Shown in pieces: positions 18,685 through 27,809 of a stretch of DNA of 64,000 nt. Below the pieces are notes generated by a model, which was not told the DNA's origin, ran no database searches, and saw only the letters and a program-made list of their open reading frames with translations. The stretch is from Acinetobacter kanungonis (GTDB lineage: Bacteria; Pseudomonadota; Gammaproteobacteria; Pseudomonadales; Moraxellaceae), in the NCBI RefSeq assembly GCF_009939195.1, contig NZ_JAACKC010000001.1:303665-367664 (forward strand), given 5' to 3'. Each line of letters begins with the position of its first letter. Within the stretch, counting starts at the first letter, position 1. A program made the position numbers and the translations under genes.

Positions 18685-19118
18685 GCTGCAATACAATCGG
18701 GAAAGAAATCATGATTTGAGAAAATGGTTTCTTTCTTGTATTTCTACTCAAACAGACTACTTAGCGCTCATTTTAAGCTACTGATTAATTTTTTTAATCG
18801 GTCCTAATTAGCGCCATCTTCTCGATTTATTTAGATTTAGCTATTCAAACTTATTTTCTTCCTTGAATGAGCAGACACGCCTTTCATTTATACCCAAATA
18901 CATCACTCTGGCTGTTTAATTGATACATGCTTGAGCTTCCCTCTATTGTCGACATTGCATGTGATGTGAAGGAGCACTTTGTTCAGCTTTACAAGCTTAT
19001 TTAGTGACGTTTTTTGGCATTTTCTGCACATCCGTATTTTAATAATTAATTATACAATCAATACCTTAGCTCGCTATAGCTTTCCACTTTCAAATTTCAA
19101 TACTGCGGTCAGGTTTCT
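18685..19118. other. 434-base non-coding gap
   Basis: No credible frame is seen on either strand. The right end holds the promoter of the DUF2147 gene. I see no strong hairpin or repeat. Confidence 0.5.
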
Positions 19119-19559
19119 ATGAAAACATTTTTCGGAGCAATGTTACTTGCTTTAGCCACTACATCAACTTTTGCACAGGATATTACTGGTACTTGGCGCT
19201 ATATTGATGATAAAACAGGCGAGCCTAAAGCTCTGGTGAAAATTGAAAAGCAAAGTAATGACACTTATGCAGGTACCGTGCTTAAGCTCACTCCACGCCC
19301 TGGTTATACAGCCAAAGAATTCTGTACCCATTGCCCTGTACCGTACACCAACAAACCAATTGTCGGGATGCAAGTTATTTCTGGTCTAAAGACACAAGAT
19401 CATGTTAATTACAGTAACGGTAAAATTATTGATCCTGTATCTGGAAAAATTTACAGCTTAAAAGGCAAGGTTAGCGCGAATAACAAAAAACTGTTTTTAC
19501 GTGGCTATTTTGGCGTTTCAGCGGTCGGTCGTAGTCAAACTTGGTTACGTGTCGAGTAA
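19119..19559 (+). CDS. DUF2147 secreted protein
   Basis: The 146-residue product has a signal peptide (cleavage after STFAQ) and a DUF2147 domain: DITGTWRYIDDKTGEPKALV at the start and GKIIDPVSGKIYSLKG later. These proteins are small lipocalin-like periplasmic barrels; none is well understood. Two cysteines in EFCTHCPVP are close together and could form a disulfide or bind metal. It is a monocistronic gene. Confidence 0.82.
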   Translation: MKTFFGAMLLALATTSTFAQDITGTWRYIDDKTGEPKALVKIEKQSNDTYAGTVLKLTPRPGYTAKEFCTHCPVPYTNKPIVGMQVISGLKTQDHVNYSNGKIIDPVSGKIYSLKGKVSANNKKLFLRGYFGVSAVGRSQTWLRVE

Positions 19560-19689
19560 AAGTCTGCACTTTATTCGTTAAGTTCCTCAGAGTTTAAACT
19601 CGGTATTTCAAGTAATTATGTGTCAATCTGCTGAATCGAAGCAAACCTATTCAGCAGATGATTTTTAATAAAAGATGCTCGCTCAGTTT

Positions 19690-20064
19690 TTACAACCATT
19701 CAAATCCACTAAAACTCTCATCCGTTTTCAATGTATTTTCAACCGCTTGTGCCAATTGGTTTAATAAACTTCGCTCATTAATACGATCTAACCAGTCCTG
19801 ATCTTCCGTTGGATATGAGGTAATTTCACAAACCAAATGTCCTTCCTGATCTGAACCTTGACAGGTAATCGACAAGGGCAAGGCATGGTTGTCGACACTC
19901 ACGGCAACATGATCACGACTTTGTGGCAGGGTATGGAAGCCATATTGACTGAGTTTGCCGACCAATAAGTCCGCTACATATTCTTGTGTAATATGGCACT
20001 GGTTCTCTGCAACTGCCTGATGTTGATGCTGCTCGCAATTGGCAGTGAATTGTAGTTTTCGCAT
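19690..20064 (-). CDS. Unknown cytoplasmic protein, 124 residues
   Basis: The frame from ATG 20064 (MRKLQFTANCEQHQHQ) encodes a soluble protein with no signal peptide and no membrane segment. The middle (LPLSITCQGSDQEGHLVCEITSYP) looks like beta strands and the ends like helices. I do not recognise a family. It lies downstream of tyrA-aroA behind a terminator hairpin, so it is probably transcribed separately or by read-through. Confidence 0.55.
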   Translation of the reverse strand: MRKLQFTANCEQHQHQAVAENQCHITQEYVADLLVGKLSQYGFHTLPQSRDHVAVSVDNHALPLSITCQGSDQEGHLVCEITSYPTEDQDWLDRINERSLLNQLAQAVENTLKTDESFSGFEWL

Positions 20065-20110
20065 AATGCTACCCAAAGGCATTTTTGTTATATGGGTTTA
20101 GCATAAGCAA

Positions 20111-20144
20111 TAAAAACAAAACAGCCAAGCATTTGCTTGGCTGT
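20111..20144 (-). terminator. Terminator behind tyrA-aroA
   Basis: ACAGCCAAGC (20121-20130) pairs with GCTTGGCTGT (20135-20144) across ATTT. Read leftward it is followed by TTTTGTTTTTA. It separates the aro gene from the 124-residue protein gene. Confidence 0.8.
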
Positions 20145-20180
20145 TCAATCATAAATACATGACTTGTGGAGTCACAAGGC

Positions 20181-22427
20181 TTATTCAGTGACCTGAATCG
20201 CTAAACCCGCTTGATTTGCAAGTTCTGTAAAGGTTGGGAAACTGGTTGCCACAGTTTCTGTACCCATAATTTTGATCTCTCCTGAACTACGTAAACCCGC
20301 CATACTAAAGCTCATGGCAATACGATGATCATGGTGTGATTCAATTTCACCACCTGTAAAGATTGCAGACCAATCTCCAGATTGACCTTTACCTTCAATA
20401 ATGATGCCGTCTTCAGTAGGCGTACAATCAATACCCATGGTTTTTAAACCATCTGCCATGACTTGAATACGATCCGATTCTTTCACGCGTAATTCAGCAG
20501 CACCCGTCAGGACAGTCTGCCCTTCGGCACATGCCGCAGCAATAAACAATGCTGGGAATTCATCAATCGCTAAAGGCACTTGATCTTCAGGCATATGAAT
20601 ACCCCTTAAGGTACGACTACCACGAATACGAATATCCGCAATCGGCTCGCCACCAGCTATACGTTCGTTTTCTACGCTAAGGTCCGCACCCATTTGTTTC
20701 AGGATTTCAATCACACCTGTACGCGTTGGGTTAATCCCGACCGCTTCCAGCGTCACGTCTGAACCTTCGGTAATCGCAGCACCGACCATAAAGAATGCAG
20801 CAGAAGAAATATCAGATGGCACCTGAATGTCAGTACCAACTAACTTACCACCACCTTGTAGCGAAATGCGATTACCTTCAGTTTTCACGTCATAACCAAA
20901 AGCACGTAGCATACGCTCAGTATGATCACGTGTCGGCTCAGGTTCAGTCACAGACGTTTCACCCGCTGCCCATAAACCCGCCAATAGAATGCCTGATTTC
21001 ACTTGCGCAGAAGCCATTGGCAAATCGTAGTGAATGCCTTTTAGCGGTTGGCTACCTGTAATCGACACTGGTGGTGTACCACGCTCACCTGTGGTTTGGA
21101 TTTGCGCACCCATTTCACGTAATGGTTTCGCAATACGCTCCATTGGACGCTTTGACAACGAAGCATCACCCGTCATCACAGAATCAAATTTTTGCGCAGA
21201 AAGCATGCCTGACAACAGACGCATAGATGTGCCTGAGTTCCCCATATACAGCGCGCTTGCAGGTGCTTTTAGCCCCTGCATGCCTACACCATGAATGGTC
21301 ACTTCACCATTTTTAGGACCTTCTATGCTTACACCCATATCGCGGAAGGCTTGCAATGTTGCCAATGCATCTTCACCTTCAAGGAAACCTGTAACATGGG
21401 TTGTGCCTTCTGCAATCGCACCAAACATGATAGAGCGGTGAGACACAGACTTGTCTCCAGGCACGGTAAATTTACCTTGGAACGTCTTAGGGCCTGGCAA
21501 AATGGTAAATTGTTGTGTCACCTTATTTTTCTCCATCAGGGGTTTCTTGGCTAACATGTGATTGAAATGTTGTCGCGCCGCTTGAGCATTGCCAAGCAAG
21601 CCCATTAAGGCTGGCGAATCTTCATTTTCAATCAGTTTTCTAAGTACAGCGAGTTGTTGTTCAAAACCATCTACAGCATTCAAAATGGCTTTTTTATTGG
21701 CAAAGAAGATGTCATGCCACATTTGCGGATCACTGGCAGCAATACGCGAAAAATCACGAAAACCGCCCGCAGCGTAACGGAAAATATCCAGATTGTCGGC
21801 ACGGTTTGCAAGTTGTTCGACCAAGTTGAATGCCATTAAATGCGGTAAATGACTGGTGTGCGCCAACACTTCATCGTGCTTTTCCACATCCATGCAAATC
21901 ACTTCTGCTTTCGCGGCTTGCCACAGGGTAATTAGCTTTTCGACTGCCCAAGGTGCACTACTTGGCAGTGGTGTGAGAATGACTTTATGGTGGGCAAATA
22001 AATCGACTTTGCCTGCATGCACACCTGTATGTTCAGCCCCTGCTATTGGATGACCAGGCACAAAACCCGCAGGAAGCATTTCACCATACACCGCCTTGGC
22101 TGCATCAACCACATTGCCTTTGGTACTGCCTACATCGGTAATGATGCAGTTTTCCGACAAATAAGGTTTAATGGTAGCTAAGACTTTTTCTGTGGCACGT
22201 ACAGGTAAAGCCAGTACGACCAAATCCGCACCTTGTACAGCATCGACTGGATTACTATAACCTTGCTCAATTAAACCCAATGCTTTCGCATCTTCCAGCG
22301 TTTTCGCTGAACGTGTCGATGCAACAATTTCAGTTGCCAATTTTTCAGCAATCATTACACGAGCCAGACTTGAACCAATCAGTCCGAGTCCAATAAATGC
22401 AACTTTTTTAAACAACGGCTGTGTCAT
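20181..22427 (-). CDS. tyrA-aroA: Fused prephenate dehydrogenase / EPSP synthase
   Basis: The 748-residue protein joins two enzymes. Residues 1 to about 300 are TyrA: Rossmann motif VAFIGLGLIGSSLARVM, then VGSTKG and GHPIAGAEHTG, giving NAD-dependent oxidation of prephenate. From about 315 it is AroA (5-enolpyruvylshikimate-3-phosphate synthase): GDKSVSHRS, GNSGTSMRL, DEFPALFIAAACAEG and DHRIAMSF. The fusion is known in Acinetobacter and Pseudomonas. AroA carries the four class II motifs GDKS, RDHTE, SAQVK and NPTR, but keeps Gly in GNSGT. It lies 172 bases downstream of pheA on the same strand, so both chorismate branches are co-located. Confidence 0.95.
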   Translation of the reverse strand: MTQPLFKKVAFIGLGLIGSSLARVMIAEKLATEIVASTRSAKTLEDAKALGLIEQGYSNPVDAVQGADLVVLALPVRATEKVLATIKPYLSENCIITDVGSTKGNVVDAAKAVYGEMLPAGFVPGHPIAGAEHTGVHAGKVDLFAHHKVILTPLPSSAPWAVEKLITLWQAAKAEVICMDVEKHDEVLAHTSHLPHLMAFNLVEQLANRADNLDIFRYAAGGFRDFSRIAASDPQMWHDIFFANKKAILNAVDGFEQQLAVLRKLIENEDSPALMGLLGNAQAARQHFNHMLAKKPLMEKNKVTQQFTILPGPKTFQGKFTVPGDKSVSHRSIMFGAIAEGTTHVTGFLEGEDALATLQAFRDMGVSIEGPKNGEVTIHGVGMQGLKAPASALYMGNSGTSMRLLSGMLSAQKFDSVMTGDASLSKRPMERIAKPLREMGAQIQTTGERGTPPVSITGSQPLKGIHYDLPMASAQVKSGILLAGLWAAGETSVTEPEPTRDHTERMLRAFGYDVKTEGNRISLQGGGKLVGTDIQVPSDISSAAFFMVGAAITEGSDVTLEAVGINPTRTGVIEILKQMGADLSVENERIAGGEPIADIRIRGSRTLRGIHMPEDQVPLAIDEFPALFIAAACAEGQTVLTGAAELRVKESDRIQVMADGLKTMGIDCTPTEDGIIIEGKGQSGDWSAIFTGGEIESHHDHRIAMSFSMAGLRSSGEIKIMGTETVATSFPTFTELANQAGLAIQVTE

Positions 22428-22520
22428 CTTTTATGCTTTCGCCTCTAAACCCCACACTTTGGCAAGTGCTTTTCAACGGTATCTTTATGCTTAAGTTTGT
22501 TTAAAACTCGAAGTGTATGC

Positions 22521-22573
22521 CTGCTGTCTCGGTGTATCTGGCTTTCGTCTAGACTCATGCAGCGAGACAGCAG
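22521..22573. repeat. Inverted repeat between pheA and tyrA-aroA
   Basis: CTGCTGTCTCG (22521-22531) is inversely repeated as CGAGACAGCAG (22563-22573) with a 31-base loop, in the 172-base gap between two aromatic biosynthesis genes. It could be a transcript-stabilising hairpin or an operator. No T-run follows, so it is not a terminator. Confidence 0.55.
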
Positions 22574-22599
22574 TGCCACCTTACGATGGCAAATGTCTT

Positions 22600-23709
22600 T
22601 TATAGCACAGCGATTGGATAAGAACCCAATACACGCACTTCTTTGACTAAAGGACGAATTTCTTCAATCGCTGCTTTCACATTGTCTTGTTCAATATGCC
22701 CTTCAAGGTCAATAAAGAACACATAGGCCCATTTTTCTGGAAGCGCAGGACGCGTTTCAATACTGGTCAAACTAATTTGATGTTTCGCAAAAGGCGCCAA
22801 GATTTCAAGTAAAGCACCTGCACGGTCATGTGCAGAAATCAGCAATGAAGTTTTATCATTGCCACTTTGCGGAACCTTCTCACGACCAATCACCAAGAAA
22901 CGTGTGGTGTTTTCTGGATTATCTTCAATATTGCTGTGCAGAATTTCTAATTCATAAATACTTGCAGCCACATCCGATGCAATGGCAGCCGAATGCCATT
23001 CGTTACGAATACGACGTGCCGCTTCAGCATTCGAGTTTAATGCCACACGTTCCACCCCTGGATAATGTGCATCTAACCATTTACGGCACTGTGCCAAGGT
23101 TTGTTGGTGCGCATAAATCTGCTTAATGCTGTCTTTACGGGTATTTTCAGAAATCAAGAATTGATGATGGATACGCAACTCCACCTCACCAATTACATTC
23201 AAGGTCGAAGATTTAAAACAATCTAGCGTATGGTTGACTACGCCTTCAGATGAGTTTTCGACAGGCACTAAACCATAATGTGCACTGCCCGCTTCAACTT
23301 CACGAAAAACTTCATCAATGGTTGGTAAAGGACGTACCACTGCATCCTGACCAAAATGCTTCAACACAGCTGAATGGGTAAAAGTTCCGACTGGACCCAA
23401 GAACGCAATACTTTGTGGCGCTTCTAGTGCGAGACAAGCCGACATAATTTCACGGAATAAACGCGCCATCGTCACATCTGACAATGGACCTTCATTACGC
23501 TCCATCACATTACGTAAGACTTGCGCTTCACGTTCAGGACGGTAAAACATTGGATTCTCTTCAGAAGCAAATTTTGCTTTTGCTACTGCTTCTGCCAAGC
23601 GCGCGCGACGGTTAATCAGTTGTTGAATCTGCTGATCGACAGAATCAATATCTTCGCGAATCTTGGTCAAGTCTAGAGAAGTCGTAGTGTTTTGATCGTC
23701 GTTGATCAT
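22600..23709 (-). CDS. pheA: Chorismate mutase / prephenate dehydratase (P-protein)
   Basis: The 369-residue P-protein has three domains: an AroQ chorismate mutase (about 10-95, TKIREDIDSVDQQIQQLINRRA), a prephenate dehydratase (about 100-275, IAFLGPVGTFTHSA, VPVENSSEGVVNHTLD and the catalytic NTTRFLVI), and an ACT domain (about 285-369, HDRAGALLEIL and SIETRP) for phenylalanine feedback. It makes phenylpyruvate from chorismate. ATG 23709 is chosen because AGGG lies upstream and the first six residues of the longer frame are not conserved. Confidence 0.95.
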   Translation of the reverse strand: MINDDQNTTTSLDLTKIREDIDSVDQQIQQLINRRARLAEAVAKAKFASEENPMFYRPEREAQVLRNVMERNEGPLSDVTMARLFREIMSACLALEAPQSIAFLGPVGTFTHSAVLKHFGQDAVVRPLPTIDEVFREVEAGSAHYGLVPVENSSEGVVNHTLDCFKSSTLNVIGEVELRIHHQFLISENTRKDSIKQIYAHQQTLAQCRKWLDAHYPGVERVALNSNAEAARRIRNEWHSAAIASDVAASIYELEILHSNIEDNPENTTRFLVIGREKVPQSGNDKTSLLISAHDRAGALLEILAPFAKHQISLTSIETRPALPEKWAYVFFIDLEGHIEQDNVKAAIEEIRPLVKEVRVLGSYPIAVL

Positions 23710-23727
23710 TGTTATTTCGCCCTGCAA

Positions 23728-24150
23728 AAACGTGAATGCCGACAGTATATCAAGAGTTCAATTAAATGGTAGGCAATAAAATCTGGATTCATCCTGATTT
23801 CAAGCCACTAGCCCCTAATATTTGCCAAAATCGAACTAAAGTTTTGGATTATAGAATCGATATAAACCTCAACTTCAAGATTTAGAGGATTGGGCCATGT
23901 AAATAACACAGCCGCTAAGGGTTAAAATTGGCTCATAAAAATGTAATGACAAATACAATACAACATTGAAATTTGATGAATCACGTTATCTTTATTATTT
24001 ATTTAAAACATAAGACTAGAAAGTTTCATCAACAATATGACATGATCAAGGCATATTACTTTTCGATCACAATTTAACCACAATTTAATATGACGTATTT
24101 CACAATTTGTCTGTTATTTTAATTTTAAAAATGCTATTCGGAGAATAAAA
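23728..24150. other. 423-base divergent promoter gap
   Basis: It separates pheA and the PfpI-type gene. No gene, clear leader peptide or attenuator is seen; the AT-rich right half (about 24050-24130) is a likely promoter for the PfpI gene. Confidence 0.45.
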
Positions 24151-24669
24151 ATGCCAAAAAGAATTGCAGTTTTAGTCACGCATGACTTCGAAGACATGGA
24201 ATATGTCGAACCTGTGGAAGCCTTCCGAGCAGCTAGTCATAGTGTGGTCAATATAGAAAACAAAGCAGGGAATATTGTTTATGGAAAAAAACGCCGCTAT
24301 TCCGTAACAATTGATCAAGGTATTGATGATGTATGCGTGCAAGAATTTGACGCGCTATTAATTCCTGGAGGTTACTCACCAGACAATTTAAGAGCAGATG
24401 AACGCTATGTAGATTTTGTACGCAGATTTGCCAATGCACAAAAGCCAATTATGAGTATTTGTCATGGTCCGCAATTGTTAATTAATGCAGGCGTGGTCAA
24501 GGGACGACGCATGACCACCATGAAATCAGTGATTATTGATTTACTTAACGCAGGCGCTGTGTTTTACGATCAAGCGGTAGTGAATGACAATAACCTGTAT
24601 ATTTCATCTCGCGCGCCTGAAGACCTACCTGACTTCATACGTGAAAGTTTAAATGTACTTAAGCTTTAA
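24151..24669 (+). CDS. DJ-1/PfpI family protein
   Basis: The 172-residue single-domain protein has the class I glutamine-amidotransferase-like fold: AVLVTHDFEDMEYVEPVEAFRAA at the start, LIPGGYSPDNLR near 72 and the nucleophile elbow SICHGPQLL (Cys near residue 105). It matches YhbO and PfpI-type proteins, which protect against glyoxal or act as stress proteases. The ATG follows CGGAGAATAAAA. A bidirectional terminator lies behind it. The reaction in this strain is not clear from sequence. Confidence 0.85.
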   Translation: MPKRIAVLVTHDFEDMEYVEPVEAFRAASHSVVNIENKAGNIVYGKKRRYSVTIDQGIDDVCVQEFDALLIPGGYSPDNLRADERYVDFVRRFANAQKPIMSICHGPQLLINAGVVKGRRMTTMKSVIIDLLNAGAVFYDQAVVNDNNLYISSRAPEDLPDFIRESLNVLKL

Positions 24670-24672
24670 AGT

Positions 24673-24696
24673 AAAAAGAGCCTTAGGGCTCTTTTT
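24673..24696. terminator. Bidirectional terminator
   Basis: AAAAAGAGCC (24673-24682) pairs with GGCTCTTTTT (24687-24696), between the convergent PfpI and acyl-CoA dehydrogenase genes. Confidence 0.85.
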
Positions 24697-24715
24697 ACAA
24701 TGCTATCTTTTATAG

Positions 24716-25858
24716 TTAGCGACCCAGTAATCCACGGGCGATAATTTCTTTCATAATTTCATTGGTACCACCATAAATTCGTTGAATTCGTGCATCGACA
24801 AAGAAACGGGAAATTGAATATTCCGTCATGTAGCCATAGCCCCCAAACAATTGTAGCAATTGATCTGCGACTTTCATTTGCATATCGGTCGAAAAGCTTT
24901 TCAGCGCGGCTGCTGTTTCAACATCCAGTTTGCCCTGCATATATAACTCAACATTTTGGTTATAAAAAGCGGCTGTCGCGAGTTCATCAATTTTTGCCTG
25001 CGCCAAGACAAAGCGGGTATTTTGGAATTGCCCAATCTTTTGCCCAAAAGCCTGACGTTCTTGAACATATTGTGTAGTGACATCAATCGCGCCACGAATT
25101 GCACCTAATGCTGTTGCCGCAATTGCCGTACGTTCACGCGGTAACTCTTGCATTAAATAGTGAAAGCCTTGTCCAGCTTGCCCTAACAATTGATCCTTGG
25201 GTACTTTCACATTATCAAAGAAAAGTTCCGAGGTATCTTGCGAATGTAAACCAATCTTGTCTAAGTTGGTGCCCTTTTTAAAGCCATCTAAATGGGTATT
25301 CAATAAAAGCAAAGACACCCCTTTGGCGCGGGCTTGCGGATCTGTTTTTACCGCGAGAACCACTAAATCAGCATGCTGCCCATTCGAAATAAAGGTTTTT
25401 GATCCATTCAGAAGATAATGTTCATCCTGCAAAATTGCAGTCGTGCGTATCGCCTGCAAATCTGAACCTGCACCAGGCTCGGTCATCCCGATAGCCCCAA
25501 CTACTTCACCTGTGACCATTTTCGGCAACCAGTACTGCTTCTGCGCCTCAGTACCGATATGTAGAATATAAGGCGCAGCAATTTCAGAATGGCACGAGAT
25601 GGCTGTAGAAAGTGCGCCATATCCAGCTCGTGCGGACTCTTCAACCAACATGAGCGAGTAATGTGTAGGCACCCCATAGCCACCATATTGCTCAGGTACA
25701 TCTACACACAGAAAGCCATTCTCACCCAGCTTGTTCCATACGGCGCGCGGCATAATCCCTTGGCTTTCCCATTGTTCATACTCTGGGGCAATATGCTCTT
25801 GCATAAAACGTTTAAAATTATCTTTGAAAAGTTCCAAATCTGCATCATGAGCTAACAT
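24716..25858 (-). CDS. Acyl-CoA dehydrogenase, LCAD-like
   Basis: The 380-residue flavoenzyme has the usual ACAD motifs: GAIGMTEPGAGSDLQAI, KTFISNGQHADL, and the C-terminal IQRIYGGTNEIMKEIIAR. The YEGT glutamate of medium- and short-chain enzymes is replaced by Gly. The motif ELPRERTAIAA in helix G resembles that of long-chain and isovaleryl-CoA dehydrogenases, where this Glu is the base. I therefore expect an LCAD-type or branched-chain substrate. AGGAAG precedes ATG 25858. It converges on the PfpI gene. Confidence 0.88.
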   Translation of the reverse strand: MLAHDADLELFKDNFKRFMQEHIAPEYEQWESQGIMPRAVWNKLGENGFLCVDVPEQYGGYGVPTHYSLMLVEESARAGYGALSTAISCHSEIAAPYILHIGTEAQKQYWLPKMVTGEVVGAIGMTEPGAGSDLQAIRTTAILQDEHYLLNGSKTFISNGQHADLVVLAVKTDPQARAKGVSLLLLNTHLDGFKKGTNLDKIGLHSQDTSELFFDNVKVPKDQLLGQAGQGFHYLMQELPRERTAIAATALGAIRGAIDVTTQYVQERQAFGQKIGQFQNTRFVLAQAKIDELATAAFYNQNVELYMQGKLDVETAAALKSFSTDMQMKVADQLLQLFGGYGYMTEYSISRFFVDARIQRIYGGTNEIMKEIIARGLLGR

Positions 25859-25975
25859 TATTCTTCCTGAGTTGTTTTTAATCTTCAGCAGACATGCTAG
25901 GCAATTTCACTGCTTCTGTCATGTGCAGCTTGTGTCTTATTTGTGGCAACTTCAGGTCAATTCGAATCAATAAAT

Positions 25976-26001
25976 AAAAAAGGAAGCCGAAGCTTCCTTT
26001 T
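25976..26001 (-). terminator. Terminator of dctA
   Basis: AAAAGGAAGC (25978-25987) pairs with GCTTCCTTTT (25992-26001) and read leftward ends in a T-run, just beyond the dctA stop. Confidence 0.8.
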
Positions 26002-26017
26002 GTTCAATCACATCGGA

Positions 26018-27364
26018 TTAAGCGTGTGCTTGATTACCTTCATCCATCATTTGCTTGTCTACCTCTTCAGGGTTAGCCAATGCAAAATCTAGTTTTTCCT
26101 TGTCGAGCTGACCAACCCACTTTGCAACTACAATCGTTGCCAATGAGTTACCCACCAAGTTCGTTAAAGCACGAGCTTCAGACATGAAACGGTCAATACC
26201 TAAAATCAGTGCTAAACCAGCAACAGGAATATGACCTACAGCAGACAATGTCGCCGCCATCACAATGAAGCCTGAACCTGTCACACCCGCAGCACCCTTA
26301 GAAGAAATCAACAACACCAACAACAATGTGATTTGGTGTGAGATATCTAATTGAGTATTGGTTGCTTGAGCAATAAAGACCGCAGCCATCGTCAGGTAAA
26401 TAGAAGTACCATCTAAGTTAAATGAATAACCTGTAGGAATAACCAGACCCACCACAGATTTTTCACAACCTGCAATTTCAAGTTTCTTCAACATACGTGG
26501 CAATACCGATTCTGAAGAAGAAGTCCCTAAAACGATTAATAATTCTTCGCGAATCATACGAATCATTTTCAGGATACTGAAACCACAGATACGGCTGATT
26601 GAACCCAATACAATAAAGATGAACAACAAACAGGTGATATAGAAACAGATAATCAACTGGAATAATTGCGCTAAGCTACCAATACCATATTTACCAATGG
26701 TAAATGCCATCGCACCGAATGCACCAATTGGCGCAAGCTTCATGATCATATTTACGATATTGAAGAATACATGCGAAATTTGGTCAATCAGTTTCAGTAC
26801 AGGCTTGCCAGAATCACCTAATTTATGCAGGGCAAAACCGAACAAAATAGCGAATAGCAAGACTTGAAGAATTTCGCCTTCAGCAAATGCACCCACCACG
26901 GTATGCGGGATGATATTCATTAAGAAATCGACAGTGCTTTGTGACTGACCAGATTCTACGTATTTAGAAATACCCGATACATCTAAAGATGCAGGGTCAA
27001 TGTTCATGCCTACACCTGGTTTAGCAATGTTAATTACCAATAAACCAATCAGTAAGGCAACCGTAGAAACGATTTCAAAATAAAGGAGAGCGATACCACC
27101 CGTTTTACCCACAGATTTCATGCTTTCCATGCCAGCGATACCGCTAACAACTGTACAGAAAATTACTGGGGCGATGATCATTTTAATCAAACGAATAAAT
27201 GCATCACCTAAAGGTTTGAGCTGTTCGCCTAAACCAGGAACATATTGTTCAGCACCATTTACAATCTGGGTTCCACTTGGAGAGAAATGACCTACCAGAA
27301 TACCTGCAATGATAGCTACAATCACTTGAAAATACAGTGATTTATAGATGGGTTTTTTAGCCAT
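26018..27364 (-). CDS. dctA: C4-dicarboxylate:cation symporter DctA
   Basis: The 448-residue transporter is a DAACS/SLC1-family protein with eight or more transmembrane helices and two re-entrant loops. Family motifs include [12 protein letters not shown] (HP1 serine-rich loop), [15 protein letters not shown] and [21 protein letters not shown]. The length and [20 protein letters not shown] start fit DctA, which brings succinate, fumarate and malate into the cell, rather than GltP. ATG 27364 is chosen over the longer frame. A perfect palindrome lies 17 bases upstream of the start codon. Confidence 0.9.
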   Translation of the reverse strand: MAKKPIYKSLYFQVIVAIIAGILVGHFSPSGTQIVNGAEQYVPGLGEQLKPLGDAFIRLIKMIIAPVIFCTVVSGIAGMESMKSVGKTGGIALLYFEIVSTVALLIGLLVINIAKPGVGMNIDPASLDVSGISKYVESGQSQSTVDFLMNIIPHTVVGAFAEGEILQVLLFAILFGFALHKLGDSGKPVLKLIDQISHVFFNIVNMIMKLAPIGAFGAMAFTIGKYGIGSLAQLFQLIICFYITCLLFIFIVLGSISRICGFSILKMIRMIREELLIVLGTSSSESVLPRMLKKLEIAGCEKSVVGLVIPTGYSFNLDGTSIYLTMAAVFIAQATNTQLDISHQITLLLVLLISSKGAAGVTGSGFIVMAATLSAVGHIPVAGLALILGIDRFMSEARALTNLVGNSLATIVVAKWVGQLDKEKLDFALANPEEVDKQMMDEGNQAHA

Positions 27365-27380
27365 AGCGTTACTTCTACAC

Positions 27381-27402
27381 ATGTTTCTAGAACTAGAAAC
27401 AT
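27381..27402. promoter_or_regulatory. Perfect palindrome upstream of dctA
   Basis: The arms ATGTTTCTAG (27381-27390) and CTAGAAACAT (27393-27402) are perfect inverted repeats with two bases between them. They lie 17 bases upstream of the dctA start, in its 5' leader. It may be an operator for a dimeric repressor or a hairpin that affects translation. I cannot tell which from sequence. Confidence 0.6.
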
Positions 27403-27406
27403 CCAA

Positions 27407-27809
27407 TATTCGTCTATTCCTAAGAATACACAGCCCTTAAAAATTCCTTTTATAATCACTACAAAAGGCCATAGGTATTAAGTTAGGCTTAATACCTTCT
27501 AATTAAACTAAATAATAATATCCGCGATTCCATCGCAGTTTGATTACTGAAAATGAATATTTTCAATAGGATAGAAAAGACCACTAATAAGAAAAACTTA
27601 ACATTCTTCCTTATTCGCACGAATTCTACCGAATTTTTGAGCAGTAAATCTACATAAATTTTTCATATTGTCTAAATATTATTCAATTTTCATTAGACAT
27701 TAGTCTTATACCCACCACTCTGTTTTTCTTTCTTTTCTGCTGAAATCTTTCTATGATCAGATGAAACCTTTCTCCCCAGATCCACTAAATTACACAGTGA
27801 CCAAATCGA
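27407..27809. other. 403-base divergent promoter gap
   Basis: It separates divergent dctA and ybiB and must hold both promoters. The AT content is high and no gene is credible. Confidence 0.5.
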
